Of a DNA stretch of 64,000 nucleotides, positions 21,121-33,035 are shown piece by piece (position 1 is the stretch's first letter; every line of letters starts with the position of its first letter). The position numbers and the translations under genes are program-made. The notes under the pieces are model-generated. The model had not been told where the DNA came from. It ran no database searches and saw only the letters and a list, made by a program, of their open reading frames with translations. The stretch comes from Ursus arctos. Lineage: Eukaryota; Chordata; Mammalia; Carnivora; Ursidae. Where the stretch lies: contig NW_026623008.1 in NCBI RefSeq assembly GCF_023065955.2, positions 2,547,001 through 2,611,000 of the forward strand, in the 5' to 3' direction.

Positions 21121-23894
21121 TACACGAGTGAGGGGGACTGCAGCACCTACAGTGAGGTTCAGCTGCTGCAGCCAGTCCCTGGCCTGGGGTGGGTGGTGCC
21201 CCCCTCTGCTCTTTGCAGAAGGCAACGTGGCGGTCATGGTGCACCAGCTGCTGACGCTGTGGAGAGGCTGGGGAGGCTGTACATTAGCTGGTGTGGACGT
21301 TTCTTTCCTCCCCATGCACACCTGTGCTCTTCCCTCCTGATCTGTTTCTGCTGGGTTTCCACTTAACCCGAGGGCTATAGCCTTGACTTGTTTTTCATGC
21401 ACAGGCTTTGCTGGGCCTCTGGTATTCCATTAATTCTTAGCTGACCTTTCTCCCTTTCTCCCCTTCCCTTTTGAAGACTAGCTTATCATCACAATTCAAG
21501 ATTGGTGAATACAGTTTCCATCCCAAGTGCAGTGTCTTTCTTCTACCTTTCTATCCAGATGGAGTGATTGCACACATTATCAGCTCAGTACTTAAACATC
21601 CTCCCCCTACCTTCGTGCTCAACCCATCAGCATAAGTGCCAGTGGGGAACAGTGGGTTCCCCTCTGTGTCTGTACTGGGCTCGGTTCCCAAGTAATGGAG
21701 GCTTGGTGCACCAGTGTGGTATGTGGGGTGTGGGAGGCTCTGCTTTATTAAGTTCGCTGAGCTGGCACATGCCCTTCTCCCTTCTCCAGAGCTCAAAATA
21801 TCCTGCACATCCCTGTGAGGTCCCCCCAGGTGGGGGCTGTGCTGAGGGAGCTCCTGAGTGGGGACCGCTGAGCATAGGGAGAGATTTCTCTGAAGGCATA
21901 CCAAGTTCAGGCATGCCCCTCCTTCCCTCCCTCCCCTCTAGGGCCCCAGAGGAGGAGCTCCCCCCCTGAAGGGGTGGTGAGGTTTTATTTTCCTTGTGGC
22001 ACAAACTCCTTGAGGTTTCCAAGTCTCCTCCACGCAGACAGGAGGATGCTAAGCCACCCTCTGTGTCCTCCCTTCTGTGGTCTGTGCCCTCTTCCTGGAG
22101 GCCGTGCTCTCCTTTGGATTGTGCCTGATGCTTTTTCCATTTTGCCTCCATGGGGTCTGCTGAGTAGCTGCTAACACAGGGCCTTGGTTGTTGCTGGGGG
22201 TACAAGGTCATTCACAAGGAGAAGCCTTTCTCTGTAGTCTCTGCCAGAGCTGGGGAGCCCACCACAACCCCAGGGCTCTCCGTCATCGAGGCTGCTGCCC
22301 TGTTCCCACTGCAGAGATGAAAGACATCTGCTAGCACGTGGCCTGAGGATTGGGGAGGTGATGTGAGCCAGGAGTGTTTATTTGGGTAAAAGGAAACACA
22401 CATGCACAGATTGCCCTTAATGGAGGCTAAAAGTGGACTTGGAGCCAGAATCAGGATGTGCCTCTGGAGGAGAAAAGTGTCCAGGGCAGAAAAAGGACCC
22501 AGAGTAGAATTCACTTGTCAAAATCAATGTGTCAGGAGGGGAAGCCGCAGAGAGGCGCTGGTGTTTCTTCTGCAGGAATGGCCCTAATTTGGACATTTCA
22601 AAGTAGAGAGAGGGACAGTCAGCTGGACCTGGACCCTCTCCACTGTCACCAAAGCCGTTGTGTCCCTCCCTGGGCTGGCAGCCACCTTGACATTTCTTTT
22701 CCCTAGTGTGACTCAGCCCGGCCAGCCTGAACTTCCTCCCAGGAGATCTGAGCTGGCGTGTGGCCGTTTCAAAGTCCGTGTCTCTCTGCTTCTGAATTGG
22801 AGCCCCATCTCCGGGGTATGAATAATGGATCAAAGCTGCTCTTCCTCCAGGCCCCTCTCCCTTTTAACAGGCAGGATGCTGGGCCTTGAATAGCATGTTG
22901 GTAAACTTAGAGGGTCCTCCCCTCACAACTGCTCTGTAGGAACAATGCCAGGATTTTGGAGACCTTCCTGAACTTGAAAAATAGTCCTGTCTCCCCATTG
23001 GCGAGGGGACTAGGGCTTGGGGAAAAGGGCCCAGCAGAAAAGACATTGTAATAAGTTGTCTCCTGAGTTGATGTCTTCCCAGAGGAATGGACGATGGAGA
23101 GAACAGGGAAGCCAAGTAGATGCCATTGAAAATTTGGGTTGCGAAAGGGTCCCTAAAGACAGGGCCTGTTCTGCTGTCACAGTTGGGGGTCATGTGGGAT
23201 TTGGTGACAGAAAGGCAGGTGCTTCCTGCAGAGCCCTCAAGTGATGGGTCTGTGGGCAGGAAGGAGGGGCAGCCCCTCTGTGAGGCCACCTGCTCGCTTC
23301 TGGGGATATTCCCACCAGAGGGTGGGCGCCTCATGCCACTGCCATTGGTCTTTGCCACATGGCCAAGACCTTGTCCTCACACCCAGGATGGGCGGGTTCA
23401 GAGGCCATCCCAGGTTCTCAGGCTCTCTTGCCCCTATGGGACTTGTTTTAGAGGCCCGTCTGCAAGGACCTCAAGCACGGTCCAGCCCTTACCGCCAGCT
23501 CAGACCTCAGCTGGGAGGGCTGAGGAGAACTGTATCCAGCATTTTGCTCCTTGCTTTTTATTCCAGAAACTAAGGATGTCACTGTCTCTCTGGGGCCTGG
23601 GTTTCTAGGCCCGCACAGGGTGCCCTGGGGGCTTGGTGTGAGGAGTGCCTGTCTAAGGCACCACAGCTCCCACCCCAGTAAGACACTGGGCTTAGCTTCT
23701 CCTCAGAGCGGTCTGCAGTGAAGCCCCTGGGACCACTCTAGCGGACCACAGCTGGTTCTTGTTCTTGCACAGCTTCCAAACCAGCCCGTTCTTCTCCCAG
23801 GCTGAAGAGCAGGGACCACGGGCAAGGTCAAAGCCCTTGAACTGGTGGGGGGCGGTGGTGGTCACCAAGCAGCATTTGTGAATGTTCTGGGATC
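21121..23894. other. Unique non-coding DNA, about 2.8 kb
   Basis: No repeat family or gene recognised. Several frames of 100-194 codons overlap on both strands (for example minus 21627-22211 and minus 22864-23358) but lack domain features, and their overlap argues for low stop density rather than coding. Confidence 0.45.
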
Positions 23895-24065
23895 CAGGGC
23901 TATGCCATTCAACATGGTGGCCAGTAGTCACACGTGGCCACGCAAATCAAAAATTGGATTAATGAAATTAAATGAACAGTTAAGTCCCCTGCACACTAGC
24001 CACAGATCAAGTGCTCAACAGCCATATCCTACAACATATTGCTTAGCTGGAAGGTCTGCTCAGCA
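23895..24065. mobile_element. hAT-Charlie-type MITE fragment
   Basis: CCATTCAACATGGTGGCCAG, AGTCACACGTGGCCACGCAA, AAATTGGATTAATGAAATTA and AGCCACAGATCAAGTGCTCA are the same family as the MITE at 19130-19521, here without an insertion. Confidence 0.7.
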
Positions 24066-25164
24066 ATGCTGCTACCCCTGCCCTTGCCGCCTGTCCTGAT
24101 TTACGGTCCCTAGGCAGGACCTGGCCAGGGCTACTGTCCCCTTGTAGCCAAGCTGACATTCAAGGGCTCCTCAAGAACCGGTGTCCACGCTGTCCCCTGT
24201 CCCTGCATATCCCCAGGGGCCTGCATGTCGGAGCTGGGCTGCACAAGGAATAAGAGAAGTGTCCCTCGAGCCTCCACAGGTCGGGTCATTTCCTCCCAAT
24301 AAACTTGTGGGTAGAGGGAGCTGTGGGCGCGGGTGTCGGAAGAGCCTTGGTTTTGGCCTTGCCCTGTGGCCCATCCCAGAGAGGGAAGGAGATGTTGGCG
24401 CTGCCCAGCCAAATCTCAGATGGCCTCTGGCTGGGGCCGCGGGTGAGGCGTGCAGTCAGCCCAGCTGGGGGGCACGTCCCAGCGAGAACGAGATGTGCTG
24501 TTCAGTTATCCTTCGTGGCATCCCTGCTACGGCTCTGCCTTGATTCACCTTTGCAGCCGGGCCAGCTGCTGACTCCCTTGTGAAACCTGCCCTCCCAGAG
24601 GCCCCCCAGCCTCCCTGGGGCCCCCCTCCTGCCCTCTGGGTTAGCTGCGTGAGCCGGTGGGAAGCCGCCTGCTCCCTGGCGGGATCAGAGCTACTGGTCT
24701 GTCTGGGACGACAGTGGGTTGGACTCTGCAGTCACGAGGACCATTAATATTCATGGTGCTCATTCCTTCAGGCGACACTTGCTGGAGGCCACCTGTGTCT
24801 GCGCAAGCATGCATGTGCTGGACTCCCGTCTGGGGAAGGAGCCCTGCACGAGCTCCAACGCCCAACACTTAGAGCCGATGGCTCCAGAGACAGTGGGTCA
24901 CCTGCGAGCTTCTGGTGCTATTTGGAAGCTGTGGGTTTGCACTGTTGCTCCACAGGGAACGGCCTTTTCTATGTTGGGCGGCCCTGATCCTTGCTGCCAC
25001 CTCAGAGCTGCTGAGGCTTTTCCTGTCTGCATCCAGTAGCCAAGGACGTGCCCGGGTGGCACAGTCTTTGGGATGCAGCCAGAAGCTGGGTAGCAAGTAG
25101 TCCCACCGTGCAAGGTTGAAGCCACTCCGGGTGGTGTTGTAACAGCCACCCCCCGCCTTGGCTT
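24066..25164. other. GC-rich unique DNA
   Basis: No feature recognised over about 1.1 kb. Confidence 0.45.
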
Positions 25165-25295
25165 GGATTCACCCCGTCACTCTCTGAGTCTGTTGTCCTG
25201 CCTTTAGAATGGGATAATAATGGTAACCTTTCATGGCTGTTATGGGACTTACACAAATAAATGGAGAGCAGCCAGAGCACGGGAGAGAATGTAGG
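25165..25295 (+). mobile_element. MIR SINE fragment, plus strand
   Basis: GTCTGTTGTCCTGCCTTTAG, AATGGGATAATAATGGTAAC and TGGCTGTTATGGGACTTACA correspond to the MIR 3' half. Confidence 0.7.
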
Positions 25296-25324
25296 GCCGA
25301 AGACTCCGTGTGCGGGATGCCTGC

Positions 25325-25480
25325 CTGATATTTTGGCTGTCACTTTGCACGGCCTGGGTGACCTTAGGAAAGTCACCAAATGCCTCCGGGCCCAAGAAAA
25401 AGCTTTCTGTGCCAGGGGATTAGTGTAGGCGCTAAATGGGCTGATGCACGTGATACACTTAGCACCATGCCAAGAAAACG
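25325..25480 (+). mobile_element. MIR SINE, plus strand, second copy
   Basis: GGCCTGGGTGACCTTAGGAA, AGTCACCAAATGCCTCCGGG and a degraded tail near 25450-25475 (ACACTTAGCACCATGCC) match MIR. It lies directly after another MIR in the same orientation. Confidence 0.65.
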
Positions 25481-26061
25481 TGTCGTGCTCAAGGAGCGAG
25501 CGGAAGTTGCCGTGATTCCTTCCTGCGTTTTTTCCCTTTTCCTTCTTTTCTTTCTCGTCGTTTCTTTTTTGCATACGATCACTCCATTTGTTTTAGGGTT
25601 ATTTTAACAGTGATTTACTGAGGCATCATCTGCATACCATCCAATTTTAAGTGAACAGGTAGTTGGATTTTGACAATCGCCTCTTACCCCAATCAAGATA
25701 CAGAACATTTTCATCACCCCAGAAAGACTCCTCCGGCCCCTCTGCGTCAACCGTCCCTCCCCGCCCCTGCAGGCAACTATTGATCGACCCCCATCACCAC
25801 GGATTAGTTCCGTCTGTTCTTGGACTTCACGGAAATGGATTCACCTCTTGTACGGTGTTGTGTCTGGCCTCCATGCTCCAGGTAATGGTTTTGAGATTCG
25901 CCCAAGTTGCCGTAGCCATCAGCAATTTGTTCTTTTTATTTTTTTTATTTGTCCTGAGTTGAATTCCTCTGAATGGATCCGCGGCGGTTTGCCCGTCCGC
26001 TACCTGGTTGATGAGCGCCATTTGGGTTTTTCCAGGGTTTGGCTATTAGGAATCAAGCTGG

Positions 26062-26296
26062 TCTCTCACCAGTCTTTTTTTTTTTTTAAAGATTTTATTT
26101 ATTTATTTGATAGAGAGAGAGACAGCCAGCGAGCGAGAGAGGGAACACAAGCAGGGGGAGTGGGAGAGGAAGAAGCAGGCTCCCGGCGGAGGAGCCTGAT
26201 GTGGGACTCGATCCCAGAACGCCAGGATCACGCCCTGAGCCGAAGGCAGACGCTTAACGACTGAGCCACCCAGGCGCCCCCTCTCACGAGTCTTTT
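26062..26296 (-). mobile_element. CAN-SINE, bear/seal-type, minus strand, inside L1
   Basis: Complete SINE with CGAGAGAGGGAACACAAGCA, AGTGGGAGAGGAAGAAGCAG, AGGAGCCTGATGTGGGACTC and the head complement ending CACCCAGGCGCCCC (26280). Target duplication TCTCTCACCAGTCTTTT (26062-26078) versus CTCTCACGAGTCTTTT (26281-26296). Confidence 0.96.
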
Positions 26297-26800
26297 GATG
26301 GACACGTGCCTGTTGGATCTTGGCTATGCCTGGGAGCAGAATTGCTGGGTCTTAGGGCAAATGTATGTTCAGTCGTGTAAGAAACTGTGGAGGAATTTTC
26401 CAAAGTGGTCTGAGACTTGATGCCCCCACCGTAACGGGTGTGTTTTCCAGTGGGTGCGTGCCCTCACTGCCACTTGTGGCTGATGGGTTCCGCGACTGCG
26501 GCCGTCCTGGTGAGTGCGTGGGGCTCTTCATGGTGGTTGGAATGTGCACGGATCGCTAGTGATAGCAAGCAACTTTTCCTGGGCTCGTCATACATTTGGT
26601 TATCTTGTTTGCTCTGATATCTCACACATTTGGAGGGGAGTCATGTCTCTTTATTCTTGATTCATCAGAGTCCTTTACAAATATCAAGTGTGTGTTCTTT
26701 ATTTGGCATAAATATTGAAAATATTCTCTCTCACTGTGTGACTCATATTTCTGCTTTTTCAGTAGTGACCTTTAATGAACGGAGAGCATAAATTTAGGAA

Positions 26801-27015
26801 AAATCAGAGTTGGGGCACCTGGGTGGCTCAGTTGGTGAAGGAGCCGACTCTTGGTTTTGGCTCAGGTCATGATTTCAGGGTCCTGGGATGGAGCATGGCG
26901 TCAGGCTCTGCACTGGGCAGGGAGTCTGCTTCTCTCCCTCTGCCTTTCCCTCTGCACTACCCCTGCTCTTTCTCAAATAAATAAATAAATAAATCTTAAA
27001 AAAAAAATCAGAGTT
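26801..27015 (+). mobile_element. CAN-SINE, older type, plus strand, inside L1
   Basis: Forward SINE: GGGGCACCTGGGTGGCTCAG (26813-26832), the tRNA-derived head with A-box-like TGGCTCAGTTGG, a TCTCCCTCTGCC pyrimidine block, then (AAAT)n and an A tail. Perfect target duplication AAATCAGAGTT at 26801-26811 and 27005-27015. It is the only plus-strand CAN-SINE in the window. Confidence 0.97.
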
Positions 27016-27975
27016 ATTATTTCTTTTTTTTTGGTAATGGGTAGTGTAATCTTGTGTCCTAAAGGATCTTTGGGCACCCCAAATCATAAAGATCTTCTCC
27101 TATGTTTTTTTCCTACAAGTTTTACGATTTGGGCTTTCACATTTAAGTTTATGGTCCATCTCAGATTAATTTTTGTGTATGATATAAGATTGAGGTCAAT
27201 TATTGCTTATTTCCATTTGGATATCTAGTTATTTTGGAAACATTTATTGAGAATATGTTCCTTTGCCATTGAACCACGTTGGTGCCTTTAAAAAAATTAG
27301 TGCATCCACGTACACACATGTATACATTTCCATACACACATACATACACACACACATCTACGTCCACCCACCCACGTTACACGTTTCTGGAGTCACCGCT
27401 CTGCTTTGTCGATCTATTTGTCTATTCTTTCGCCATTACCACACTGTCTTAGTTACTGTAACTTTACAGTCTGTTTTGAAATAAAGTGACTAAACCCTCC
27501 AATTTTATTCTTTTTTTAAAGAATCTATTAGCTATTTGTTCTTGACCTTTCCACGTAAAATTTAAAACCAGCTTGTCAGTTTCTACCAAAATGCCTGCTG
27601 AGATGTCGATTAGAATCACATTAAATCCACCGATAAATGGACGCTCGGCAATAAATCCTAATTTGTGATCTTTCGCCATTTTTTTAGACGTTCATTTCTC
27701 TCAGCGATGGTACAAGTCCCACACATCTTTTGTTAAGTCTAATGCTATTATAGAGGCTATTTGTATCTAATTTCCCAATTGTTTGTTGTTAAGTTCATAG
27801 AAATATCATTCACTTTGTATATTAATCTTGTATCCTGCAACTTTGCTAAATTCATTTATTAATTTACGTAATTTATGTATGACCTTGGATTCTCCATATA
27901 CAGTAACTGTCTGGGCATCAAGAGAGCTTACCAATCATTATGCCTTTGCTTTCCGGATTACTGTTTGGGAAACAG

Positions 27976-28640
27976 CTGCTTCTCTTTCCCTCGCTGTGAG
28001 TAGAGGGTACCTACCTTCCCTTACATGAGGCTTACTTTGCTGAAGGAAAGTGGTTGACAGCAATGCAGGTCAAGGGCTTCAATGTGTTGCTGTACTTTGG
28101 CCTCTTGTGTTCAAGGGATCCCAACGGCAAGAGCTTCCCCCACAGCCTGGGCCTTGGGACGAATGCATGTGTTTGAATTTGCACTTAACGCAAAGCCTGG
28201 GGTCGATCACTTGCGTGAAGCAGTGAAGTAGAGCCCCTCAGCTGATTCCAGCCAAACCAGTCAGCCTGGGAACTTGGGAGCACGAGAACATGAGAGTGCA
28301 CACGGACAGCTGGAAGCCTCTGAGTCGGAGAGCAGTCCATTATTTTTGCAGCATTGCTGCGGACACTGCTGGCTAACGTAGCCATGAAGTTTGAAGCCTT
28401 CTGTCAGATGTTCAAATGCATGCATCCTGCGGGGGAAGGAGGGAGCCGTTTGGCTCTAAGCTCAGGACAGCTCAGGCCGGCTTCCAGAAATGTCAGCCTG
28501 GGAGCTCACAGGTAAGACCATCAAGCAAACAGTGCCTGGAAAGACAAGGGCTGCATGCAAAGCCCTGTGATGTGGGGACGTTGAGGGGAATTCAGCAAAG
28601 GGGACCTCTCCTGGGCAGCAGGTGAGTTATGGGAAATCAA
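27976..28640. other. Mostly unique DNA, possible LTR-like relic at 28190-28390
   Basis: The stretch 28190-28390 ends in wording (GCGGACACTGCTGGCTAACG) reminiscent of old LTR 3' ends, but not enough to name. A perfect donor-type sequence CAGGTGAGT occurs at 28619-28627 without a convincing partnered acceptor. Confidence 0.35.
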
Positions 28641-29464
28641 GCATGTGGGGGTTTGCATGCCCAAAGAAGGAATGATCTCATTGAGATCCACGCTACTGTG
28701 TGGAAACGAAGACCACCCAGTGAGAACGCATGGAGGGACTTCCTCAGAGCTTGCAAGTTAGTGAAGGTCAGCACTGGCAGAGCCTCAAAGGCAGGCAGAG
28801 GGGCGGCAGAGCTCGCAGAGACAGAGAGGGCTCCATGCGAGCCGGGATGGAGGCTGTGGACCTGGGGACGCTGGAGCAAGGTGTCCCGTGTAATCGGTTT
28901 GGGGAGCACATTCGGCCCTGAGCTAGAAGAGGGGAGCAGAGCGGGGATGCTGCCATCATTTACGGCTGGGACGATGGCTGCAGAGTTTGTGGTCCGGCGT
29001 CTAGGCTGGCCACAGCAGAGCTGGGGGGTCAGAGCTCCGCCGTCCCATGTGCTCTGGCCACTATTTGCACATTCAGACTCTCAACTGCGTCAAATGATGC
29101 CGAGAGGCTGAGTAAGATGAGAAGAGAGAATCGGCAGCGTGTAGGTGGCTGATGAACCCGCGAAGAGCCTTGTCAGCGTGCTGTGTTGATGTGTGCTCAC
29201 AGGGGTGGCCAAGGAGGGCAGTGGGGGCTGTGGACAGGGAGATGGGGAACATGGGCTATGGGGAGCTTGGCTGAAAAGGGGGGAGAGCAAGGGGGCTGCA
29301 GGGCACAGAAACATGCAGTCAAGGGGTCGTATTTTTTGTGATCACTATTTCAGGACTAGACTTTTAAGGCAGATTTGTAGGCAGACGGGAATGATCCCCT
29401 AGGGACAGAGAGATTGAGGAGGCAACAGATGTGGGGGTCCAGAGTGTTGGGGGGCCCTACAGTG
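28641..29464. other. Possible decayed internal ERV or dispersed repeat
   Basis: 'GTCAAATGATGCCGAGAGGC' followed by TGAGTAAGATGAGAAGAGAG resembles an abundant G-rich mammalian interspersed repeat. Similar purine-rich wording recurs at 35760-35880 and 42150-42500. The family is unresolved, and the 160-codon frame at 28629-29111 is not credible as a gene. Confidence 0.35.
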
Positions 29465-29835
29465 GGTGAAATTTTGTCCCCTCAGAATTCATGCTTACTG
29501 GGAGCCTCAGAATGTGATCTTGTTTAGAAATAGGGTCTTTAAAGATATAATTAGTTAAGGATCTCAAGATGAAATCATACTGGTTCAGGGTGGTCCCTAT
29601 TCTGGTGAACGATGCCCTGAGAAATAGAGGAGAGACCCAGAGCAGGCTGCGTGACCCGGGGGCAGAGACGGGGGTGCTGTGTGTACAGCCGAGGAACGCC
29701 AAGGATGGTCAGCAAACACCCAGACGCTGCGAGAGGCCTGGAGCCCCCAGAAGGAGCCAGCACTGCCCGGGCACCGGGATCTCAGAGTCCTGGGCTCCTG
29801 AACTGGGATAGAATGAAGTTGTGCTGTTTTGGCCA
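29465..29835 (+). mobile_element. MaLR-type (MLT1-like) LTR, plus strand
   Basis: TTGTCCCCTCAGAATTCATG, CCTCAGAATGTGATCTTGTT, AGAAATAGGGTCTTTAAAGA, GGAACGCCAAGGATGGTCAG and CCCCCAGAAGGAGCCAGCAC are in the order of common mammalian MLT1-like LTRs. Diverged. Confidence 0.7.
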
Positions 29836-30740
29836 CCCTATTCTCTCCCTGCTCGGATCCACACGTGGCACAGGGGGAGGTACAGATGGGGGCCGTATTT
29901 CTGCCCTTACTCACGGTTCTACCTGGTGTCCTGGGGAAGCGGGGGAGGAGCTGAGGCCCAGTCTGAGCTCTCTCTTTCAGGTCCTTCAGCTGCTTGGCCA
30001 TGCAGAGAACGTGCTGGGCAGACCCTGGCCGGTGCATCGTGGGCCAGCCTGGGCAGATGAAATTCCAGGAGTGTGAGCAAGTCCGTGTGTCCCCATGTTT
30101 AATCGTCCTTCTCAGTCAGAAGCGGCTCGGTCCCACACTCCCCCTCAGCCCCTGTTCCACGCAGTGCTCCTCATTGGTCCCCCAAGCCCCAGCACTAAAG
30201 GAGGGTCTGCTGCTTGGAGCAGGAGAAAGCCCTGCTGAGCGCTGCCCGGACCACATGCTAGGGAGACAGGTCTGACCCTGGGGGTGGGACGGTGAGGGTG
30301 GGCTTGGGAAGGACTCCCCACCCCTTCCATTCTGTCCTTTGTTCTCTTCAGCTGCTGTTTGGTCCCCATGCCGTGACCTGCCACTGTACTCCATTCTCCA
30401 GGCTTCGGCTCCAGCGGCTTCTCCCACCTGGAAACCCCTTCTCTTTTACTCGGCACATTGCCTTTCTTTACAGCATAGTGGCACCCACAGCATCCTGAGC
30501 GGCCTTGCTGCGTGACTGCGCCCCAAAGGCCGCTGGGGTGCACGCTGCCTGCATCCCGTTTGTCTCTGGTTTCTCATTTGCTGGTGGCACGTTTGGGAAA
30601 GCTTCTGAAACCACTTCTTTTGTGTGTGATCGGTAAGATCCCTGGGGACTTACCGAATGTGGACTGTGGTGCAGATTCCCTTAGATCCGCAAGGAACCCC
30701 GTCTCTCCTTCGCCTCGGCCACGTCTGATGCACCGTGGGC
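29836..30740. other. GC-rich unique DNA
   Basis: No repeat recognised. A good pyrimidine-tract acceptor (CTCTCTCTTTCAG ending at 29980) stands alone without a matching strong donor in the next 150 bp. Confidence 0.4.
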
Positions 30741-30810
30741 ACCCATAAAGGCCCACAAGTGCCCACGAATTCCCACAATGTTCACAAATACCCACGAATG
30801 TCTGCAAAAC
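30741..30810. repeat. Degenerate 10-bp periodic repeat
   Basis: Seven successive decamers from 30741 fit a loose pattern xCCCACxAAx (GCCCACAAGT, GCCCACGAAT, TCCCACAATG, CCCACGAATG). The period is exactly ten with no indels, but the units have diverged. Confidence 0.6.
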
Positions 30811-32184
30811 GCTTGTTTGCCTGATGTTTTGTGGAGTTTCATGTGTCAGCACTCCGAAAATTTACAGAGCTTCTCTTATGGGCAAATCAATTTTTGAAAC
30901 GGAATTAGAAATAATTCTGCATGTTCGGGCTGGTCCAGTAATCAACACCACACGGGAGACTTTGACTCTCATAAAATCCACAACGTAGGTTCTTCCCACA
31001 TCATTTTTCTCCATGATTGCTCTCACAGCTGCTGAGGATAAAGAACGGGTGGTGTTAATTTCCCAGGAATTTTCTGCAACCTCAGGGCTTTGGTCGCAGG
31101 CCCCAGGCCCCTCCCCAAATGCAGCCATATTTGGGGCAGAGCACCGAGTGGAAAGAAGATCTTCGCGCTACTGTGTACGGAGCACCGAGTCCCCACCTGT
31201 GCGGAGTTAGGTGGGCTGGGATTCCCCCCTGACAGGTGCTACCTGCCACAGAGTTTCCTGTTCGTGTTTGTTTTTCAACGTCTCTGGAGCAGGCGGGCAA
31301 ACCTGTAAGACCTGAATTCACCCAGCCAGCAAGCACTCATTGACGATCTGATGGGGATGAGTCATCTTGGTGGGTTTAGAACCGAGAGGGTTTCTAGGAT
31401 GTGGGACTTTCAGAGCTAAAGGGGGAGGGTTCCAGGGGAGCTGGGCAAGTTGCTCACCCTGGAAGACCTGTCGCTGTGCCGGGTTCTGGGCTGCTGCGGG
31501 TGGACAGCGGGAAGTCCTCTTCCCATGGAGCACATATGCCACAGGGAAGGAGCAAAGCTAGTAGCTATTGACTGACGGTTGTCATCTGAGCCCCCCAGAA
31601 GTCAACTTGCAGTGAGACCGTGGAACAGGGACCTGTTCCGTTTGGGCTCAGAGAAGGTTTTCCACTGACCCATAGAGTCAGGGGTTCCTCCAGTGCTCAC
31701 GCTTCTTGTGTTACTTGTGCCTGTGCACGTGCGTGTCCGAGCGTGGGGCACTTCTTGTGATGCACCTCGATCCTACAGGGGCCACTGATCCCGTTGCTCT
31801 GCCCTGAAGGGGGAACGTGGTGGGGTGAGCGGCAGCAAAGGGGCGTGTGCAGCTCCACCTCCCTCCCCAGGGAGGCCTGCAGGGTGTGCCCTGGTCTCCC
31901 TCACTCTGCTAGGGGCGTAGGTACGGGTGAGGCTAATTACCCTGCAGACCCAGGGGCTCCTTACTGTGGCCTCACAGCTAGCTTGGTCTTCCAGCTCTTA
32001 TTAGTGATATCTGCCTGATGGCTGTCTCTCTCAATTGACTTCATTTAAGCTCTGGGTCACGGAAAGGGTTTGTTTATTGGCCCTTTAAAGCTGCTACATG
32101 GAAAAAACCCAAAACCCAACATGCAGACCATATTTTGTTTCTAACCACAACCTGCATTTGAGCTCAGAGGCCCGGGTGAAGGCG
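30811..32184. other. Unique non-coding DNA
   Basis: No transposon or gene recognised. 31990-32100 is AT-richer and evenly composed. Confidence 0.45.
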
Positions 32185-32324
32185 GGGCTGGTGCAGGGGC
32201 GGTGGAGGTGGTGCAGGGGGCTGGGGGCTGGTGTAGGGGAGTAGAGGTGGTATGGGGTCTGGGGCTGGTACAGGGGGAGCTGGGGGCTGGTGCAGGGGGA
32301 AGTGCAGGTGGTGCAGGGAGGTGG
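32185..32324. repeat. Degenerate G-rich minisatellite
   Basis: Repeated GGCTGGTGCAGGGG / GGTGGTGCAGGGG / GGCTGGTACAGGGG units of variable 12-25 bp spacing. The core GGTGCAGGGG is shared with the 24-bp minisatellite at 53496-54019. Confidence 0.8.
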
Positions 32325-32474
32325 CCTCACTAACATAACTTACCCTCACTGTCTGACTCCTTGGGAGCTCCTGGAAGGTGGGGACCATGTTGGAACATCT
32401 CTGCCTCCCCTGGACCAGTCATTTCTGACACATCTGAGGCATGGGATACACTTTTGAATTATTCTCCTAGTATT

Positions 32475-32692
32475 TGTTCATCATCTCTCTCTCTTTTTTT
32501 TAAAGATTTTACTTATTTATTTGACAGAGAGAGACAGCGAGAGAGTGAACACAAGCAAGGGACGTGTGAGAAGGAGAAGCAGGTAGGGAGCCTGATGCGG
32601 GGCTCCATCCCAGGACCCTGGGATCATGACCCGAGCCGAAGGCAGACGCTTAATGGCTGAGCCACCCAGACGCCCCTGTTCATTGTCTCTTT
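32475..32692 (-). mobile_element. CAN-SINE, minus strand, with internal deletion
   Basis: TTTTTTTAAAGATTTTACTT, GACAGAGAGAGACAGCGAGA, then a shortened middle (GAAGGAGAAGCAGGTAGGGA) and the head complement ending GCCACCCAGACGCCCC. Target duplication TGTTCATCATCTCTCT (32475-32490) versus TGTTCATTGTCTCTTT (32677-32692). It lacks part of the middle block of the intact copies. Confidence 0.93.
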
Positions 32693-33035
32693 GAAGGCAT
32701 ATGAAAGTCCCTTATCATTTCTCCTGTTATTTAGAAGGATGGAGGGAATGGAACTTCTGTGATGCGCCCCCTCCCCCCGCCCCGGCAGTGTGGGTGTGGC
32801 GTTCCTGGAGGTGGGAGCGGGGCTGGGGTGGAAAGACAACACACCTCTTCCTCTTCACGAGGTTCTGGGCTGTGCTGTCACGGGTCAGACCCTGAGGTCA
32901 CTCCACAGCAGAGATCTCTCCTGGGGATGACACTTTCCTCCTCAATGTGGCACCCCTACCAGACCTCCTCCCTCTTTTCTTAGGTGTGGTCACTAGGTTT
33001 ACACCTGATATTGGTCAAGGGAAGAGACAGGGACA

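Larger units (their letters stand above)
25600..27975 (-). mobile_element. L1M LINE, minus strand, 3' UTR into ORF2, split by two SINEs
   Basis: Antisense L1 read left to right: 3' UTR wording (AATCAAGATACAGAACATTT; GGTAATGGTTTTGAGATTCG; GCTATTAGGAATCAAGCTGG; CAGAATTGCTGGGTCTTAGG), then antisense ORF2 wording (AAGATCTTCTCCTATGTTTT; CCATCTCAGATTAATTTTTG; CACACTGTCTTAGTTACTGT; AGCTTGTCAGTTTCTACCAA; TTGTATCCTGCAACTTTGC). The reverse transcriptase region is full of stops and small indels. SINEs at 26062-26296 and 26801-27015 interrupt it, and a CA-rich expansion lies at 27296-27370. Clearly inactive. Confidence 0.9.

Noticed and set aside
26813..26885. tRNA-Lys-like gene
   Set aside because: It is the degenerate tRNA-derived head of a CAN-SINE, followed by the SINE body, A-rich tail and target duplication.
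26775..26984. 69-codon frame within SINE/L1 sequence
   Set aside because: Translated CAN-SINE; such frames recur at every SINE copy.
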